Positions 34,940 to 44,795 of a stretch of 64,000 nucleotides of DNA are shown in pieces. A program made the translations under genes and the position numbers. The notes beneath the pieces are model-generated. The model saw nothing but the letters and a program-made list of their open reading frames with translations. It was not told the origin of the DNA and searched no databases. Source of the DNA: Neisseria arctica (GTDB lineage Bacteria; Pseudomonadota; Gammaproteobacteria; Burkholderiales; Neisseriaceae); contig NZ_CP091510.1 in assembly GCF_022870905.1 (NCBI RefSeq), forward strand, positions 310,001-374,000. The letters run 5' to 3'. Numbering within the stretch: the stretch's first letter is position 1; each line of letters starts with the position of its first letter.

Positions 34940-35607
34940 ATAAATTCCTTTATTTGATTGATATGACGAATCCAATAGTGCGGTTGGTGATTGTCGGAAA
35001 AGCTTTCTGGCGGGTATCGGTGTATATTTTTTTCAGAAGGCTTTAATCCGATGGTCAGCCAGCCCATTTGTTTTGGGGTAATAAAGTCTTTTTTAATGTT
35101 GTCACCAACGTAGATATAAGTTTTTCCGGGATACTGTTCCATAATGAAGTCAAAACGTTCCGGATTTGGTTTTTCCGAATGCCATGCTTCGGAAATCAAA
35201 ATATGCTCGAAATGGTGTAGCAATCCCAGTCCGTGAAGTTTTAATCGCTGGCTCAAACTACGGCCGTCTGAAATGATGGCGCTACCGCAAAATCTGTTGA
35301 GTAATGCTTTAAGTTCGTTTGCACAAACATACGGCTGTATCTCAGGGTTATGCAGACGGTATACCCAAAGTAGGGAGTTTTTCTCAGCGGCGTTTAAATT
35401 GCAAAAACTTGCCAACTTGTTTAACCAGTCGGAGCTATCCGGATCTATTTGGTTCAACAATATCTCTTCGTTATATTCGGGATATAGTCGGGCCAACAGA
35501 CTACAAACTTTTTTAATTCCGGAAAGCTTGTAGTCAAACTCGGCGTAAAGAGTGTCATCAAGATCCAGAACCAAAACGCTCTCGGCAGGGTTGATCGTTA
35601 TTGTCAT
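34933..35607 (-). CDS. HAD-family phosphatase of the glycan operon
   Basis: 224 residues from the ATG at 35607, whose ATGA overlaps the stop codon of the upstream fusion gene. HAD motifs are in place: LVLDLDDTLY (about 12-21), IISDG (motif II), the Lys in SEKPNPERF, and VGDNIKKDF (motif IV). The cap is small and helical. Coupling to the ATP-grasp fusion suggests it supplies or recycles the acyl group that the fusion attaches, for example by dephosphorylating a phosphoglycerate-like donor, but this is inference. A general sugar-phosphate phosphatase is the alternative. Confidence 0.82.
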   Translation of the reverse strand: MTITINPAESVLVLDLDDTLYAEFDYKLSGIKKVCSLLARLYPEYNEEILLNQIDPDSSDWLNKLASFCNLNAAEKNSLLWVYRLHNPEIQPYVCANELKALLNRFCGSAIISDGRSLSQRLKLHGLGLLHHFEHILISEAWHSEKPNPERFDFIMEQYPGKTYIYVGDNIKKDFITPKQMGWLTIGLKPSEKNIHRYPPESFSDNHQPHYWIRHINQIKEFIC

Positions 35608-37172
35608 TCTTTCACCAATATTTTTGCATCGTATCGCAGCATAATAAGGTTGGGTTCCCATTTGTCATAAAATGGAATTTCTTTACCGTATAAATACTCT
35701 TGAATCAACCAAGACGGATAATTTCCTCCGGCTGCATACGATAGGGGGAAGCCGCCGCCGAATCTCGGATTAATTTCTACGCCGTAGAGGCTGTTGTTTT
35801 CAGGGTTATAGAAAAATTGGGCGGTGATACAGCCGCGAGCACCTTTGAGGGTAGCCATGTTTTCGACTAGGAAATCATATAGCCAATTTTTGCGTGTTAC
35901 ACCTTTGCTGACTTCACCTGAGCGCACCTCGATACGCTCGCGCGGAATAGCGCATTTCAATTCGCCGTTTTGGGTGTAATACATATCGACGGTAAATTCA
36001 CGATAGGTATTTTTGATGTCGATAAGTTCGCAAAACATCATTTTGGGATCCTGTTTCAAATCATCCGTTAGGTCTTGAGGAGATTTCAGGGCTTGGGCGC
36101 CGATTGCACGGCTACCGTCATACGGTTTGACAAAACACGGGAATACAATGTCTCCCAGCTGATAAATCTTGGGCGCTTTGATATTGTATTGTTGGAAAAG
36201 GTCAACGCTTTTACGCTTATCGCGGCAGTATTGCAAGAGTTCGCTGTCGGATACGATCAAATGGATATTTGCGGCGGCAAAACGATCCCGTTCTTTTGCC
36301 AGCTTCATCAATTCAGTGTCAATTGTCGGTATGATTAAGCCGATTCCTTTGGCAACGGCCAGCTCGAAAATAGCATCCGTGTAATGGCTGTCACTGATAC
36401 GGGGAACAGCAAATGCTTCATCCGCAACATGGCAGGCAGAGGACAGCTTGGGGTTCAAATCTGTACAATACACCCGAATATTTCCAGAAAATTTCGCCGC
36501 TTCGGTTTTGAAGCTTTCAACCAGTTCGACGCGTCGTCCGGCCGATAAAATTAGGATATTGTTAGGGGTATTGGTATTTCCTTCGAAAAACGGCATAGTC
36601 GCATCTCCTTGGGCAGAAATTCCTTCGCGGATAAATACTTTTTTAATGGTTAGAAAGAGTATTTTTATATCTAATAATAGGTTTTGGTTTTCTACATACC
36701 ATACGTCGTGTTGGAATTTTTCATCCCAAGAAATCGCATTTCTACCGTTTACCTGTGCCCAACCGGTGATGCCGGGTTTGACCTCGTTGCGGCGGCGTTG
36801 GAAATCATTGTAGAGCGGGAGATACTGCATCAGTAGGGGGCGGGGTCCCACTAAGCTCATTTCCCCTTTTAAAACATTCCAAAGTTCGGGCAGTTCATCT
36901 AAGCTGGTAGCACGCAGCTTTTTGCCGAAAGGAGTGAGCCGTTCGCTATCTGGTAATGGTTTGCCTGATGCATCAACGGCATCTCGCATCGAACGGAATT
37001 TAATCATCTTAAACGGCTTGCCGTCTTTACCTGGGCGGGTTTGGGTAAAAAAGACAGGAGAACCCAAATTTTTCCGGATCAAATAAATAAGCAGCAGGAA
37101 TACGGGTGAGAGCAGAATCAGCCCGGCGGCGGCACCAACTATATCCAATAAACGTTTGAGCAGATTATTCAT
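35604..37172 (-). CDS. pglB2: Phosphoglycosyltransferase–ATP-grasp fusion (PglB2-like)
   Basis: 522 residues from the ATG at 37172. Residues 1 to about 200 are a monotopic phosphoglycosyltransferase: one re-entrant membrane helix (about 10-32), then KMIKFRSMRD and the catalytic Asp-Glu in ATSLDELPELWNVL, followed by LVGPRP and KPGITGWAQV. It would move a sugar phosphate to undecaprenyl phosphate. Residues about 205-522 form a carbamoyl-phosphate-synthase-like ATP-grasp domain (LILSAGRRVELVES, CFVKPYDGSRAIG, and ITAQFFYN...VEINPRFGGG). The pair resembles the meningococcal PglB2 form linked to glyceramido-acetamido-trideoxyhexose; symbol given on that basis. Overlaps both neighbours by a few bases. 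Confidence 0.85.
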   Translation of the reverse strand: MNNLLKRLLDIVGAAAGLILLSPVFLLLIYLIRKNLGSPVFFTQTRPGKDGKPFKMIKFRSMRDAVDASGKPLPDSERLTPFGKKLRATSLDELPELWNVLKGEMSLVGPRPLLMQYLPLYNDFQRRRNEVKPGITGWAQVNGRNAISWDEKFQHDVWYVENQNLLLDIKILFLTIKKVFIREGISAQGDATMPFFEGNTNTPNNILILSAGRRVELVESFKTEAAKFSGNIRVYCTDLNPKLSSACHVADEAFAVPRISDSHYTDAIFELAVAKGIGLIIPTIDTELMKLAKERDRFAAANIHLIVSDSELLQYCRDKRKSVDLFQQYNIKAPKIYQLGDIVFPCFVKPYDGSRAIGAQALKSPQDLTDDLKQDPKMMFCELIDIKNTYREFTVDMYYTQNGELKCAIPRERIEVRSGEVSKGVTRKNWLYDFLVENMATLKGARGCITAQFFYNPENNSLYGVEINPRFGGGFPLSYAAGGNYPSWLIQEYLYGKEIPFYDKWEPNLIMLRYDAKILVKE

Positions 37173-38337
37173 GTGCAAGCTTCTCAATCATGTTAACAAT
37201 TTTTTGGTAAGCCACATCACGTTTGAAGCGGTGTACGATCTCATCCGACTGCACAGGATCATTTTTGTGTTGCAAAATACGGCGGGCCGCGCCGATAAAG
37301 CTATTTACATCTCCTGAGGTATAGTTTGCATGCGGAAGCAGAGTAAGTACTTGGGACACTTCATCATTAACTTGGCTGTTTAAAATGGGCTTTTGCAGGG
37401 CCATGTAGTCCGACAGTTTGTTGGTGATGGATTGCATGGCGTAGGAATGGATGGGGTTCACCGAAATATCACAACCTTTGGCAATCGACATCATTTCCGC
37501 ATAAGGCAGATAGCCGTAGAAAATAATTGATTCGTTGGCGTAAGCCTTTAATTTTTCTAAATCCGGGCCGCCACCCATAATGTGCAGCTCAACTTCCTCT
37601 CCTGCATCCAAGAGGGCTTGGATACCTTTGCAGACTGTTTCTACGTCGTAACTGAAGCTCAGAGTGCCTAGATAAAAAAAGCGTGTCGTGCCGGTGGCGA
37701 AGGCTTTGGCTTCAACGGAATCTAAAGTGTTGAAGTCGGCACCGATATAAACGACTTCGCCGGGTACTTTAGGATTGGCTTCTTTGGCACGGTCGAGATA
37801 GGTTTGCGACACTGCCACTAGGCCGTCCGCAGCCGCATAGGCAGTATTCGCACGGTATGCGAACGGCAGTAGGTTGTGAGGTATTTTTTTCAAAACGGGC
37901 ACGACGGATGAAAATGATTCCGGCCATACGTCTTGTACATCAATAATCAGTTTGTAGCCTAAGCGTTGTTTATGTTTGCCCAGCAATAGGTTGGTTGCTA
38001 TAAGGGGATAGGCCGAAAAAACGATATCTTGATCGCCCGGGCGGCAGCTTTGCAGCCATTGTTCGAAATTTTTGACAAAAACATGATGGCTTTGAACACG
38101 CTGTAACGAAACGTTTTTCTGATATCCGCTTTCGGCCAGCAGTTTGACTCGCAATCTGCCCTTGGAGGCATTTTCCGCATCTTCAGGCCGTCTGAAAGAT
38201 TTGTCATAATGTTTGAAATTGCTGGTTAGCAATAAAACATCATGTTTTTGGCTTAATAATTCTGCTAAATACCAAAAGCGGTTGAAATGCGGTTCGCTAG
38301 GTAGGGAGCAATACGGGGCGACAATAGTAATTTTCAT
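37165..38337 (-). CDS. GT4-family glycosyltransferase
   Basis: 390 residues with the two Rossmann-like domains of GT-B enzymes. The N-terminus (KITIVAPYCSLPSEPHFNRF) is the acceptor domain; the donor domain includes FFYLGTLSFSYDVE, LHIMGGGPDLEKL and NKLSDYMALQKPIL, similar to WcaI/PglH-type transferases. It would add a sugar to the undecaprenyl-linked intermediate at the cytoplasmic face. Donor and linkage cannot be read from sequence. Its stop overlaps the start of the fusion gene by 8 bases. Confidence 0.85.
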   Translation of the reverse strand: MKITIVAPYCSLPSEPHFNRFWYLAELLSQKHDVLLLTSNFKHYDKSFRRPEDAENASKGRLRVKLLAESGYQKNVSLQRVQSHHVFVKNFEQWLQSCRPGDQDIVFSAYPLIATNLLLGKHKQRLGYKLIIDVQDVWPESFSSVVPVLKKIPHNLLPFAYRANTAYAAADGLVAVSQTYLDRAKEANPKVPGEVVYIGADFNTLDSVEAKAFATGTTRFFYLGTLSFSYDVETVCKGIQALLDAGEEVELHIMGGGPDLEKLKAYANESIIFYGYLPYAEMMSIAKGCDISVNPIHSYAMQSITNKLSDYMALQKPILNSQVNDEVSQVLTLLPHANYTSGDVNSFIGAARRILQHKNDPVQSDEIVHRFKRDVAYQKIVNMIEKLAHE

Positions 38338-38345
38338 GTTCTACC

Positions 38346-39416
38346 TTACATATTGTATGCAGCAATAGTGGTACGGTAAATTTCATCGTCCGAGCACAAG
38401 GTTTCGACATGTTTGTGCAGAGCTTGGCCTAATTGACGGCGTAAGTCTTTGTTGTGCACCAATTCAGTAACGGCATCGGCAAACTCTTCGGCATTGCCCA
38501 GAGGAATGCAGTAGCCGGTTTGTCCGTTGATCACCATCTCCGAGATACCCGCCATGTTGTAGGTTACTACCGGAGTATCATACAGGCCTGCTTCGAGAAT
38601 ATTATTACCAACGCCGGCTCCGTGATCTCCCGCGCAATTGGGCGTATTTACCAAAATATCCACATCTTTGAAGTAAGCGGTTAAATCGCGTACACCGCCT
38701 AAGAAGGTAACTTTATCGGCAATACCCAAATCATATGCCTGTGCCTTGAGATTATTCATTTCTTCACCGATACCTGCGATCGAAAGACGCACAGGCAGGC
38801 CGCGATCTACCAGGGTTTTAAAAATAGGCAGCATCAGATGTACGGCACGCACTTTATCTAGGCGAGATAAGGTGCCGAGCATAATGTAGTCTTTTTCAGT
38901 TTTTTCCGGAACATAGTCGGGTTTGTGCAAGGCATTATAGGTGTATGTAATACGGTTGGCGGGAAAGCCGTAGCGGATCAGTTTTTCTTGTTCGTGTTTA
39001 CAGTTGCCGATAATGTAAACGCCTAGCATTTTGAATAATTTGGCAATTTTAGGGTAGGTTTCCGGATCCAAGCCGCGGGCGTGATAAAAAACTTTAGTTT
39101 TGGGAGAAGCGATTTTTGCCGCCAAAGCACATGCAGGCACAATGCGTGCCATTTGGCAGTGGATAATGTCGGGTTTTTCCTCTTTCAGCATTTTTGTATA
39201 TGCAGCCATACCTTTCAGATAACCCGCTAAGCCGCCTTGGTAGAAATTTATTTCATACCAGCGGATACCTAATTCTTGTGCCTCTGCAATAAGTGGGCCG
39301 TCTGAAGATGCCAAAACGATATCATGCCCCCGGCTTTTCAGGAGGCGGCTTAAGCGAAAGGTTGCATTTTCAGTGCCGCCGAGGCCGCTCATAGAGGTAG
39401 TTAGTACAATTTTCAT
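38346..39416 (-). CDS. GT4-family glycosyltransferase
   Basis: 356 residues. GT-B fold with an N-terminal GGTENATFRLSRLLKSRGHDIVLAS-type motif (about 14-37) and a donor domain containing LGTLSRLDKVRAVHLML, RLSIAGIGEE and ILEAGLYDTPVV, with the EX7E-like region of GT4 enzymes. Second of three transferases in the operon; sugar specificity unknown. Its start overlaps the stop of the polymerase gene by four bases, so translation is probably coupled. Confidence 0.86.
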   Translation of the reverse strand: MKIVLTTSMSGLGGTENATFRLSRLLKSRGHDIVLASSDGPLIAEAQELGIRWYEINFYQGGLAGYLKGMAAYTKMLKEEKPDIIHCQMARIVPACALAAKIASPKTKVFYHARGLDPETYPKIAKLFKMLGVYIIGNCKHEQEKLIRYGFPANRITYTYNALHKPDYVPEKTEKDYIMLGTLSRLDKVRAVHLMLPIFKTLVDRGLPVRLSIAGIGEEMNNLKAQAYDLGIADKVTFLGGVRDLTAYFKDVDILVNTPNCAGDHGAGVGNNILEAGLYDTPVVTYNMAGISEMVINGQTGYCIPLGNAEEFADAVTELVHNKDLRRQLGQALHKHVETLCSDDEIYRTTIAAYNM

Positions 39417-40696
39417 AATGTATAGCCTCGCTTGGTTTGTAAGTGTTTGTTTTTCAAATTAGCTGCTAAATAGATGAAAATGAAGAAGCAGGGCAGCCAA
39501 ATGAAAGGTAATCGCAAAATAGTAGAAGGAATGAATCCGGCAATTAGGAAAATACCCATGCAGGCCAGGCCAAACACACGTTGTTTGGAAACCAAGCCGG
39601 CAGTCGTGAGAATAACTTTTGCATAGCGCAGTAAATAAGCCAAAAAGCCCAATAGAGAAGCCATACCGAAGCCTAGGTACAATTCAATGATAAAACTGTG
39701 CGGATTGGCAAAACCGAGGCTGTCGCTTAAGTGCCCGCCGAAGTATTCTTGGAAGTTTTTAGGCCCATATCCCAAATATAAAAACGGAGGGTTGTTCCAA
39801 AAGTAATTGTAGATTTCCTGACGGTACGAAATGGAGTTGTCGCTTTGAAAATCATATAAGAACAGATACAGCCTGGATGAAAAACGTTCCAAAAACTCAT
39901 TGCCGTTTAGAGAAAGGAGAAAATCTTTAATCCATTGGTCAGGAATCATCATTAATACGCAGACGGCAGTGGCAATCGCTATTAAGGTGGTTAGGCCGTT
40001 GTTGCGGTAGATGAGATTGAGTGCGAGCAATAGCAGATAGCAGGCGATAGCGGTACGCGAAGCACTGGCGAAGATAACTGCGCCCAATAGGATAAACAGC
40101 AGCCAGCCGCGCAACATATCTTTACGGCTTTGGGCAAGCAGGTTGAAGAAAATGAGAATAGCAGGCGCGGTACATAATGCCGTAGCAGCCAAGTTGTTCG
40201 GATTAAAGAACAAGCCTTTCAAACTACCGCTGTCCAGAGACAGGGTTTCATCTGAAGCGACGAATTGAAAGCCCAGAATCAGTTCGAGAAATGGGGGCAC
40301 CGCTATAAAAAGAGCAAAAATTGTTAAAAATTTACGGATGAACTGCAGCGGATCGCGATGGCGGGAAAGTATCAGATATAGAGCATAAAACAGCGGAGGG
40401 AGCACCATAAAAAACATGATGTCCATAAATTGCGTCGGTGTGAGCGGAGAAAATAGGAGATGCATCAAACTCCAGCCGCTCATAACAGTAATGGCAAGCA
40501 AAGCTATAAGGATATCCCGTGGAATCCGCTTACTTTCAAAGATAGCGGCCATCCCCATCGCGGCGATAAATAATACCGTTAAAGGATTATCGATTCGCGG
40601 AATGCCGGCTACATAGGCAAGTGTAGGCCCCAGCATGTAGGCACAAATGATGCTGTAAAATAAAAAAATGTATAGTTTCTGAGAGTTGATTTTCAC
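39413..40696 (-). CDS. wzy: Wzy-type O-antigen/capsule polymerase
   Basis: 427 residues with about eleven membrane segments and one large periplasmic loop near residues 265-320 containing SRLYLFLYDFQSD and LGYGPKNFQEYF, the usual place for Wzy_C/O-antigen ligase family residues. It would join flipped repeat units into a polymer at the periplasmic face. The presence of Wza/Wzb/Wzc and a flippase in the same operon makes polymerase more likely than a WaaL-type ligase or an oligosaccharyltransferase, but PglL-like ligases share this fold. Confidence 0.75.
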   Translation of the reverse strand: MKINSQKLYIFLFYSIICAYMLGPTLAYVAGIPRIDNPLTVLFIAAMGMAAIFESKRIPRDILIALLAITVMSGWSLMHLLFSPLTPTQFMDIMFFMVLPPLFYALYLILSRHRDPLQFIRKFLTIFALFIAVPPFLELILGFQFVASDETLSLDSGSLKGLFFNPNNLAATALCTAPAILIFFNLLAQSRKDMLRGWLLFILLGAVIFASASRTAIACYLLLLALNLIYRNNGLTTLIAIATAVCVLMMIPDQWIKDFLLSLNGNEFLERFSSRLYLFLYDFQSDNSISYRQEIYNYFWNNPPFLYLGYGPKNFQEYFGGHLSDSLGFANPHSFIIELYLGFGMASLLGFLAYLLRYAKVILTTAGLVSKQRVFGLACMGIFLIAGFIPSTILRLPFIWLPCFFIFIYLAANLKNKHLQTKRGYTL

Positions 40697-40775
40697 AATT
40701 TTCCCAAGTTTTTATTAGTTTTCTTGCATTAGGTTCGTATCTGATTAACCTGATGGTTTGGTGCAGGTTTTAAAA

Positions 40776-41942
40776 TCAGTTTCGACCGGTTACTTGCCGG
40801 TAAATTGCTTGTAGTTGTCCGACGATGCTCTTTTCACCAAATTCGGCCAAGCAGTTTTTGCGCAAAACTTCGGGGACGTAATTGCCGCTGTTGACAGCCA
40901 TATCCAGTAAGGCGGTAGTCAGTGCTGCTTGATCTTCAGTATCGACCAAGATACCGTTTTCATTTGTGACGATACTTTCGGGGCCTCCGCATCGGGTAGC
41001 AATAACGGGCAGTCCTTGGGATAAGGCTTCAATAAATACTACGCCGAAGGTTTCGACCCTGCTGGCTAAAACAAAAGCATCGCTGGTGTACATCAGATTT
41101 AATACTTCTTCATTTTTTAAGCCGCCCAAGAATTCCACTTTATTGCCTAGATTTAATGAGGCTGCCAGTTGGTGAAACTGAGCTTCGTCGGGGCCTGTGC
41201 CGCCGATTTTTAACTTCATATTCGGGTTGGTTTTTAGAGCATCGGCAAAAGCGGGTAATAAAATATCAAAGCCTTTATTCAACCGCAGGTGCGCCACCGA
41301 ACAGAATGTAAACTCTGGGTTTCCCTGTTTATTTTGTAAGTTGACGGGCGCTTCGAATTTGTTAGACAAGATATTTGGTAAATATTTCCACTCCAAACCT
41401 TGATATTCTTTTTTCAACAGATCGCAAAAATCATGGCTGACGGCAAGGCGCGCCGCACAATGCTCGGCGGCCGGCTGCATAGCGGGTCGTTGCCAGTCAT
41501 GAATTAGCTTTCGTGCATAGGTAGAACTGTGCTCTGTGATAACGTAGGGGATGCCTGTTTCTTGATAAATAGCATATGCTAAAAGGCCGCCGTAATTCAT
41601 GCAATGCGCATGTATGAGGTCTGGTTTGCCATGTTTTGTGACATAGCGCATGAAAAGCTTTTTTCCTGCTTTGAGCCAACGGCTACGGTCAAGCTGAAGG
41701 CGAGGGAAGAAATACATGGTTTGATAAACGAATGTCGGTATGCCCTGTTCGACATAATCTTTGTAACCGTACATCTTTGAAAAGATTGTATCCGGGCGTC
41801 CGCGTAGAGAGCGAAACTGGGGAGCGATAACGCCTACAGTTACCCCCGCTCTTTGCAGCGCCTGTGCCTGTTGTCGGAAAAAGATACCGTCAACATCATC
41901 GGGAGTTTCTGGATACCAAGATGGTAGGATTAATACATGCAT
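40776..41942 (-). CDS. GT4-family glycosyltransferase
   Basis: 388 residues. N-terminal acceptor domain (LILPSWYPETPDDVDGIF), donor domain with FCSVAHLRLNKGFDILLPA, LKIGGTGPDEAQ and the EX7E motif in FVLASRVETFGVVFIEALSQG. This is the most typical GT4 enzyme of the three in the operon. Third transferase, so the repeat unit probably has at least four sugars including the first one placed by the fusion enzyme; that count is an inference. Confidence 0.9.
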   Translation of the reverse strand: MHVLILPSWYPETPDDVDGIFFRQQAQALQRAGVTVGVIAPQFRSLRGRPDTIFSKMYGYKDYVEQGIPTFVYQTMYFFPRLQLDRSRWLKAGKKLFMRYVTKHGKPDLIHAHCMNYGGLLAYAIYQETGIPYVITEHSSTYARKLIHDWQRPAMQPAAEHCAARLAVSHDFCDLLKKEYQGLEWKYLPNILSNKFEAPVNLQNKQGNPEFTFCSVAHLRLNKGFDILLPAFADALKTNPNMKLKIGGTGPDEAQFHQLAASLNLGNKVEFLGGLKNEEVLNLMYTSDAFVLASRVETFGVVFIEALSQGLPVIATRCGGPESIVTNENGILVDTEDQAALTTALLDMAVNSGNYVPEVLRKNCLAEFGEKSIVGQLQAIYRQVTGRN

Positions 41943-41966
41943 AACTATTATGTTTTCCCTTGGCCA

Positions 41967-43388
41967 TTAATTGCTTTTCAGACGGCCTCTAATCATTAAT
42001 ATCATAGTGTGCAGTTGGTGCTTGTGCCGGAGATACAAGCCGATTGTCACGAGCAGCCAAAACGCCGCAAAAATAAAATAGTTTGTCGGATTACCCCAGC
42101 AGGTATAAGCAATACACGATATTAAGCATGCCAAGGTAGTGCCATACAGCTTCTTACGCGGTAGCGGCTGCCAAAGACGTATCGAACATTCGGTTTTCAT
42201 AACGAAAAACAACCAAAATGAAGTTGCTGTAGCAACTGCCGCGCCTCTGGCTCCAAAAAGCCGGATTAACCAATATAACAACGCCAAGTTGCAAACTAAG
42301 GCGATCAGGGAAATAACTGTAATCAGCCATGTTTGCTTACTCACATTAATACCGATGCCGGTTACTTCTGTTAGGGTATACAGCAAAGGAAACAAAATGC
42401 TCGAGAGTAGTATAAATTGCACAGGTGCATAATTTGCCGGCAAAATCATCGGAACCAACGGTGAGAATAGTCCGATGACACATAAAATCATGACGATCAA
42501 ACTCAGCATCGAATCAACAATGGTGCCGATTTTTTTAAAATTTTCCTGCTCACCTTCTATCCATTTAAATACCATCGGTGCCCAAATGGTAGAAAAAATA
42601 CTTTGAAAGATTAAAGCAATAGCCCCAAAGCTGACTGCCATGGAATAGACGCCCAACTCAGAGAGGCCGGCTAGTTTTTTTAAAGCAAACCTATCTATTG
42701 AAGAAAGTCCCCAGTAGGCTAATCCGGCGGCTGCCAGAGGGATGCCATAACGTAGTGTCTCTTTCAGTTGCTTAGTGTTTCTCTCGGCTTTCGCAGCGGC
42801 CAGCAATTCGTGCCGCGTTTGCCACATTAAAATGACTGCGCAACACCATTGGGCTACGGTATAGGCAGCAATCAAATAAAATGTGGTTTTAGGTGCTTGT
42901 ACGGCTATGTATAGTAAAACGAAAAATAAAATTAAAACCTTGGGTGTAAATTGGCTAAGGGAGAACGCAAACGCCCTTTCTTGCATACGCAGTATCAAAG
43001 AAAGGTAACGGGGTAGTAAGATGCCTCCGAAAAACAATAAACACCACAAACCTAATGTTGCATCGTCGAGTGCCAGTATTTGTATTGATAGCCACTCCGG
43101 ATACCAAAATACGGCAAACATACCGGCAAATGCAAGAATCATAGGTGGTACTACAATAGTTTTAAACAGTTGTGCCTTATCGGGCGCACTGTAATACTCG
43201 CGTATATATGCTTGATCCAAACCTAAGCCAAGTACCAATAATGTCAGGCTCGATACTGCTTGCAGCAGCACGATCCGCCCAATATCATCAGCACTGAAAT
43301 ACCAAGAGATCAGCGGCAAAGATAATGCGCTTGCGGCGGCACTACCTAGGGGGCCTAGGGCGTAACCAAATAATTTTTTTGCATTCAT
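41967..43388 (-). CDS. wzx: Wzx-type flippase (polysaccharide biosynthesis protein)
   Basis: 473 residues with about twelve to fourteen membrane helices and few soluble loops; the N-terminus (LGPLGSAAASALSLPLISWYFSADDIGRI) is typical of the MOP-superfamily oligosaccharide flippases. It would move the undecaprenyl-linked repeat unit to the periplasmic face for the Wzy polymerase encoded two genes downstream. In the Neisseria pgl system the equivalent role is played by PglF. Confidence 0.88.
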   Translation of the reverse strand: MNAKKLFGYALGPLGSAAASALSLPLISWYFSADDIGRIVLLQAVSSLTLLVLGLGLDQAYIREYYSAPDKAQLFKTIVVPPMILAFAGMFAVFWYPEWLSIQILALDDATLGLWCLLFFGGILLPRYLSLILRMQERAFAFSLSQFTPKVLILFFVLLYIAVQAPKTTFYLIAAYTVAQWCCAVILMWQTRHELLAAAKAERNTKQLKETLRYGIPLAAAGLAYWGLSSIDRFALKKLAGLSELGVYSMAVSFGAIALIFQSIFSTIWAPMVFKWIEGEQENFKKIGTIVDSMLSLIVMILCVIGLFSPLVPMILPANYAPVQFILLSSILFPLLYTLTEVTGIGINVSKQTWLITVISLIALVCNLALLYWLIRLFGARGAAVATATSFWLFFVMKTECSIRLWQPLPRKKLYGTTLACLISCIAYTCWGNPTNYFIFAAFWLLVTIGLYLRHKHQLHTMILMIRGRLKSN

Positions 43389-43487
43389 GCTGCTGTATAT
43401 AGGGGATGGCAGATTTTGCGATAAAGCATTTTATCGATTTAATCAGCCATACCCCGGGTTATACCGGGATACGGCTGTCGTTCAATA

Positions 43488-44795
43488 TCAGGCTTTTACT
43501 ACATTGTCTGCTTTGCCCGGGAAGCGTCCGCGGGTATCTACGATCAATTTGGCATGTTTTTTCAACAATTCATAATCAAATTTATCGTGATCTGTAGTCA
43601 CTACGATGCAATCAAAATTAGCAATATTTTCAGCTGTTAGGTTTTCACTCTTCAGATCAAAGTAACTATGGCCGGGAATGTGCGGGAATACCGGAACATG
43701 AGGATCGGAATAGGCAATCTTCGCACCCAGTTTGTGTAAGCGCTCCAATACTTCGACAGACGGGCTTTCACGCATATCGTCAACATTTTTCTTATAGGCG
43801 ATACCCAGTACCAAAACTTTGCTGTCTTTGATAGATAGGTTGCGTTCGTTGAGAGCCAAGCTGATTTTGCTGATTACATAATCAGGCATGGCAGAGTTTA
43901 CTTCGCCGGCCAATTCTATGAAGCGGGTATTCACACCATATTCACGAGCCTTCCAAGTCAGATAGAATGGATCGATCGGAATGCAGTGGCCGCCTAAGCC
44001 AGGACCCGGGTAGTAGGCGACAAAGCCGAAAGGTTTGGTAGCTGCGGCACCAATCACTTCGTGAATATCGATATCCATTTTATCTGCCACGATTTTCATT
44101 TCGTTTACCAGGCCGATATTAACTGCACGGTGAATATTTTCCAGCAGTTTGGTTAATTCGGCGGCTCGGGTGGAACTCACCGGTACAACGGTATCGATTG
44201 CAGGTTGGTAGAGGGCGATACCCACTTCCAAACATGCGGGAGTGTGGCCGCCGATTACTTTGGGAATGGTCCGGGTTTCAAAATTGGGGTTACCCGGATC
44301 TTCGCGTTCGGGTGAGTACACCAAGAAAATGTCTTTACCGACTTTCAAACCACCTTCTTCGGCGCGCGGCAATAACTCCTCTTCGGTTGTGCCAGGGTAG
44401 GTGGTTGATTCAAGTGATAATACTTGACCGGCGCGCAGATATGGTTTTACTGCATCGGTAGTATCGATCACATAGCTCATGTCCGGCTCGCGATATTTAT
44501 TTAGAGGAGTAGGTACGCACAAAATAATGGCTTCTACTTCGCCGATACGGGAAAAATCGGTAGTTGCTTCAAACAAACTGTTTCGAGCCGCAGCAATTTT
44601 TTCGCTGGGGATGTGTTCGATATAGCTTTTACCTTCGTTAAGGCTGGCAACCTTACCCTCGTCAATGTCAAAACCCAATACTTGATAGCCTATGTCAACA
44701 TAGCGCAGCATAAGGGGCAGGCCAACATAGCCTAAGCCGACGATGCCGATCTTGGCAGTTTTATCGGCAAATTTTTGAATGGTAATATTTTTCAT
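43488..44795 (-). CDS. wbpA: UDP-GlcNAc/GalNAc 6-dehydrogenase (WbpA/TviB family)
   Basis: 435 residues. NAD-binding [12 protein letters not shown] (about 17-28), [12 protein letters not shown], the catalytic Cys in [16 protein letters not shown] (near 265), and a C-terminal [21 protein letters not shown] motif mark a UDP-N-acetyl-hexosamine dehydrogenase rather than UDP-glucose dehydrogenase. It would make a UDP-HexNAc-uronic acid, so the polymer probably contains an acidic sugar. First gene of the minus-strand operon; no epimerase such as TviC accompanies it. Symbol assigned by family only. Confidence 0.87.
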   Translation of the reverse strand: MKNITIQKFADKTAKIGIVGLGYVGLPLMLRYVDIGYQVLGFDIDEGKVASLNEGKSYIEHIPSEKIAAARNSLFEATTDFSRIGEVEAIILCVPTPLNKYREPDMSYVIDTTDAVKPYLRAGQVLSLESTTYPGTTEEELLPRAEEGGLKVGKDIFLVYSPEREDPGNPNFETRTIPKVIGGHTPACLEVGIALYQPAIDTVVPVSSTRAAELTKLLENIHRAVNIGLVNEMKIVADKMDIDIHEVIGAAATKPFGFVAYYPGPGLGGHCIPIDPFYLTWKAREYGVNTRFIELAGEVNSAMPDYVISKISLALNERNLSIKDSKVLVLGIAYKKNVDDMRESPSVEVLERLHKLGAKIAYSDPHVPVFPHIPGHSYFDLKSENLTAENIANFDCIVVTTDHDKFDYELLKKHAKLIVDTRGRFPGKADNVVKA

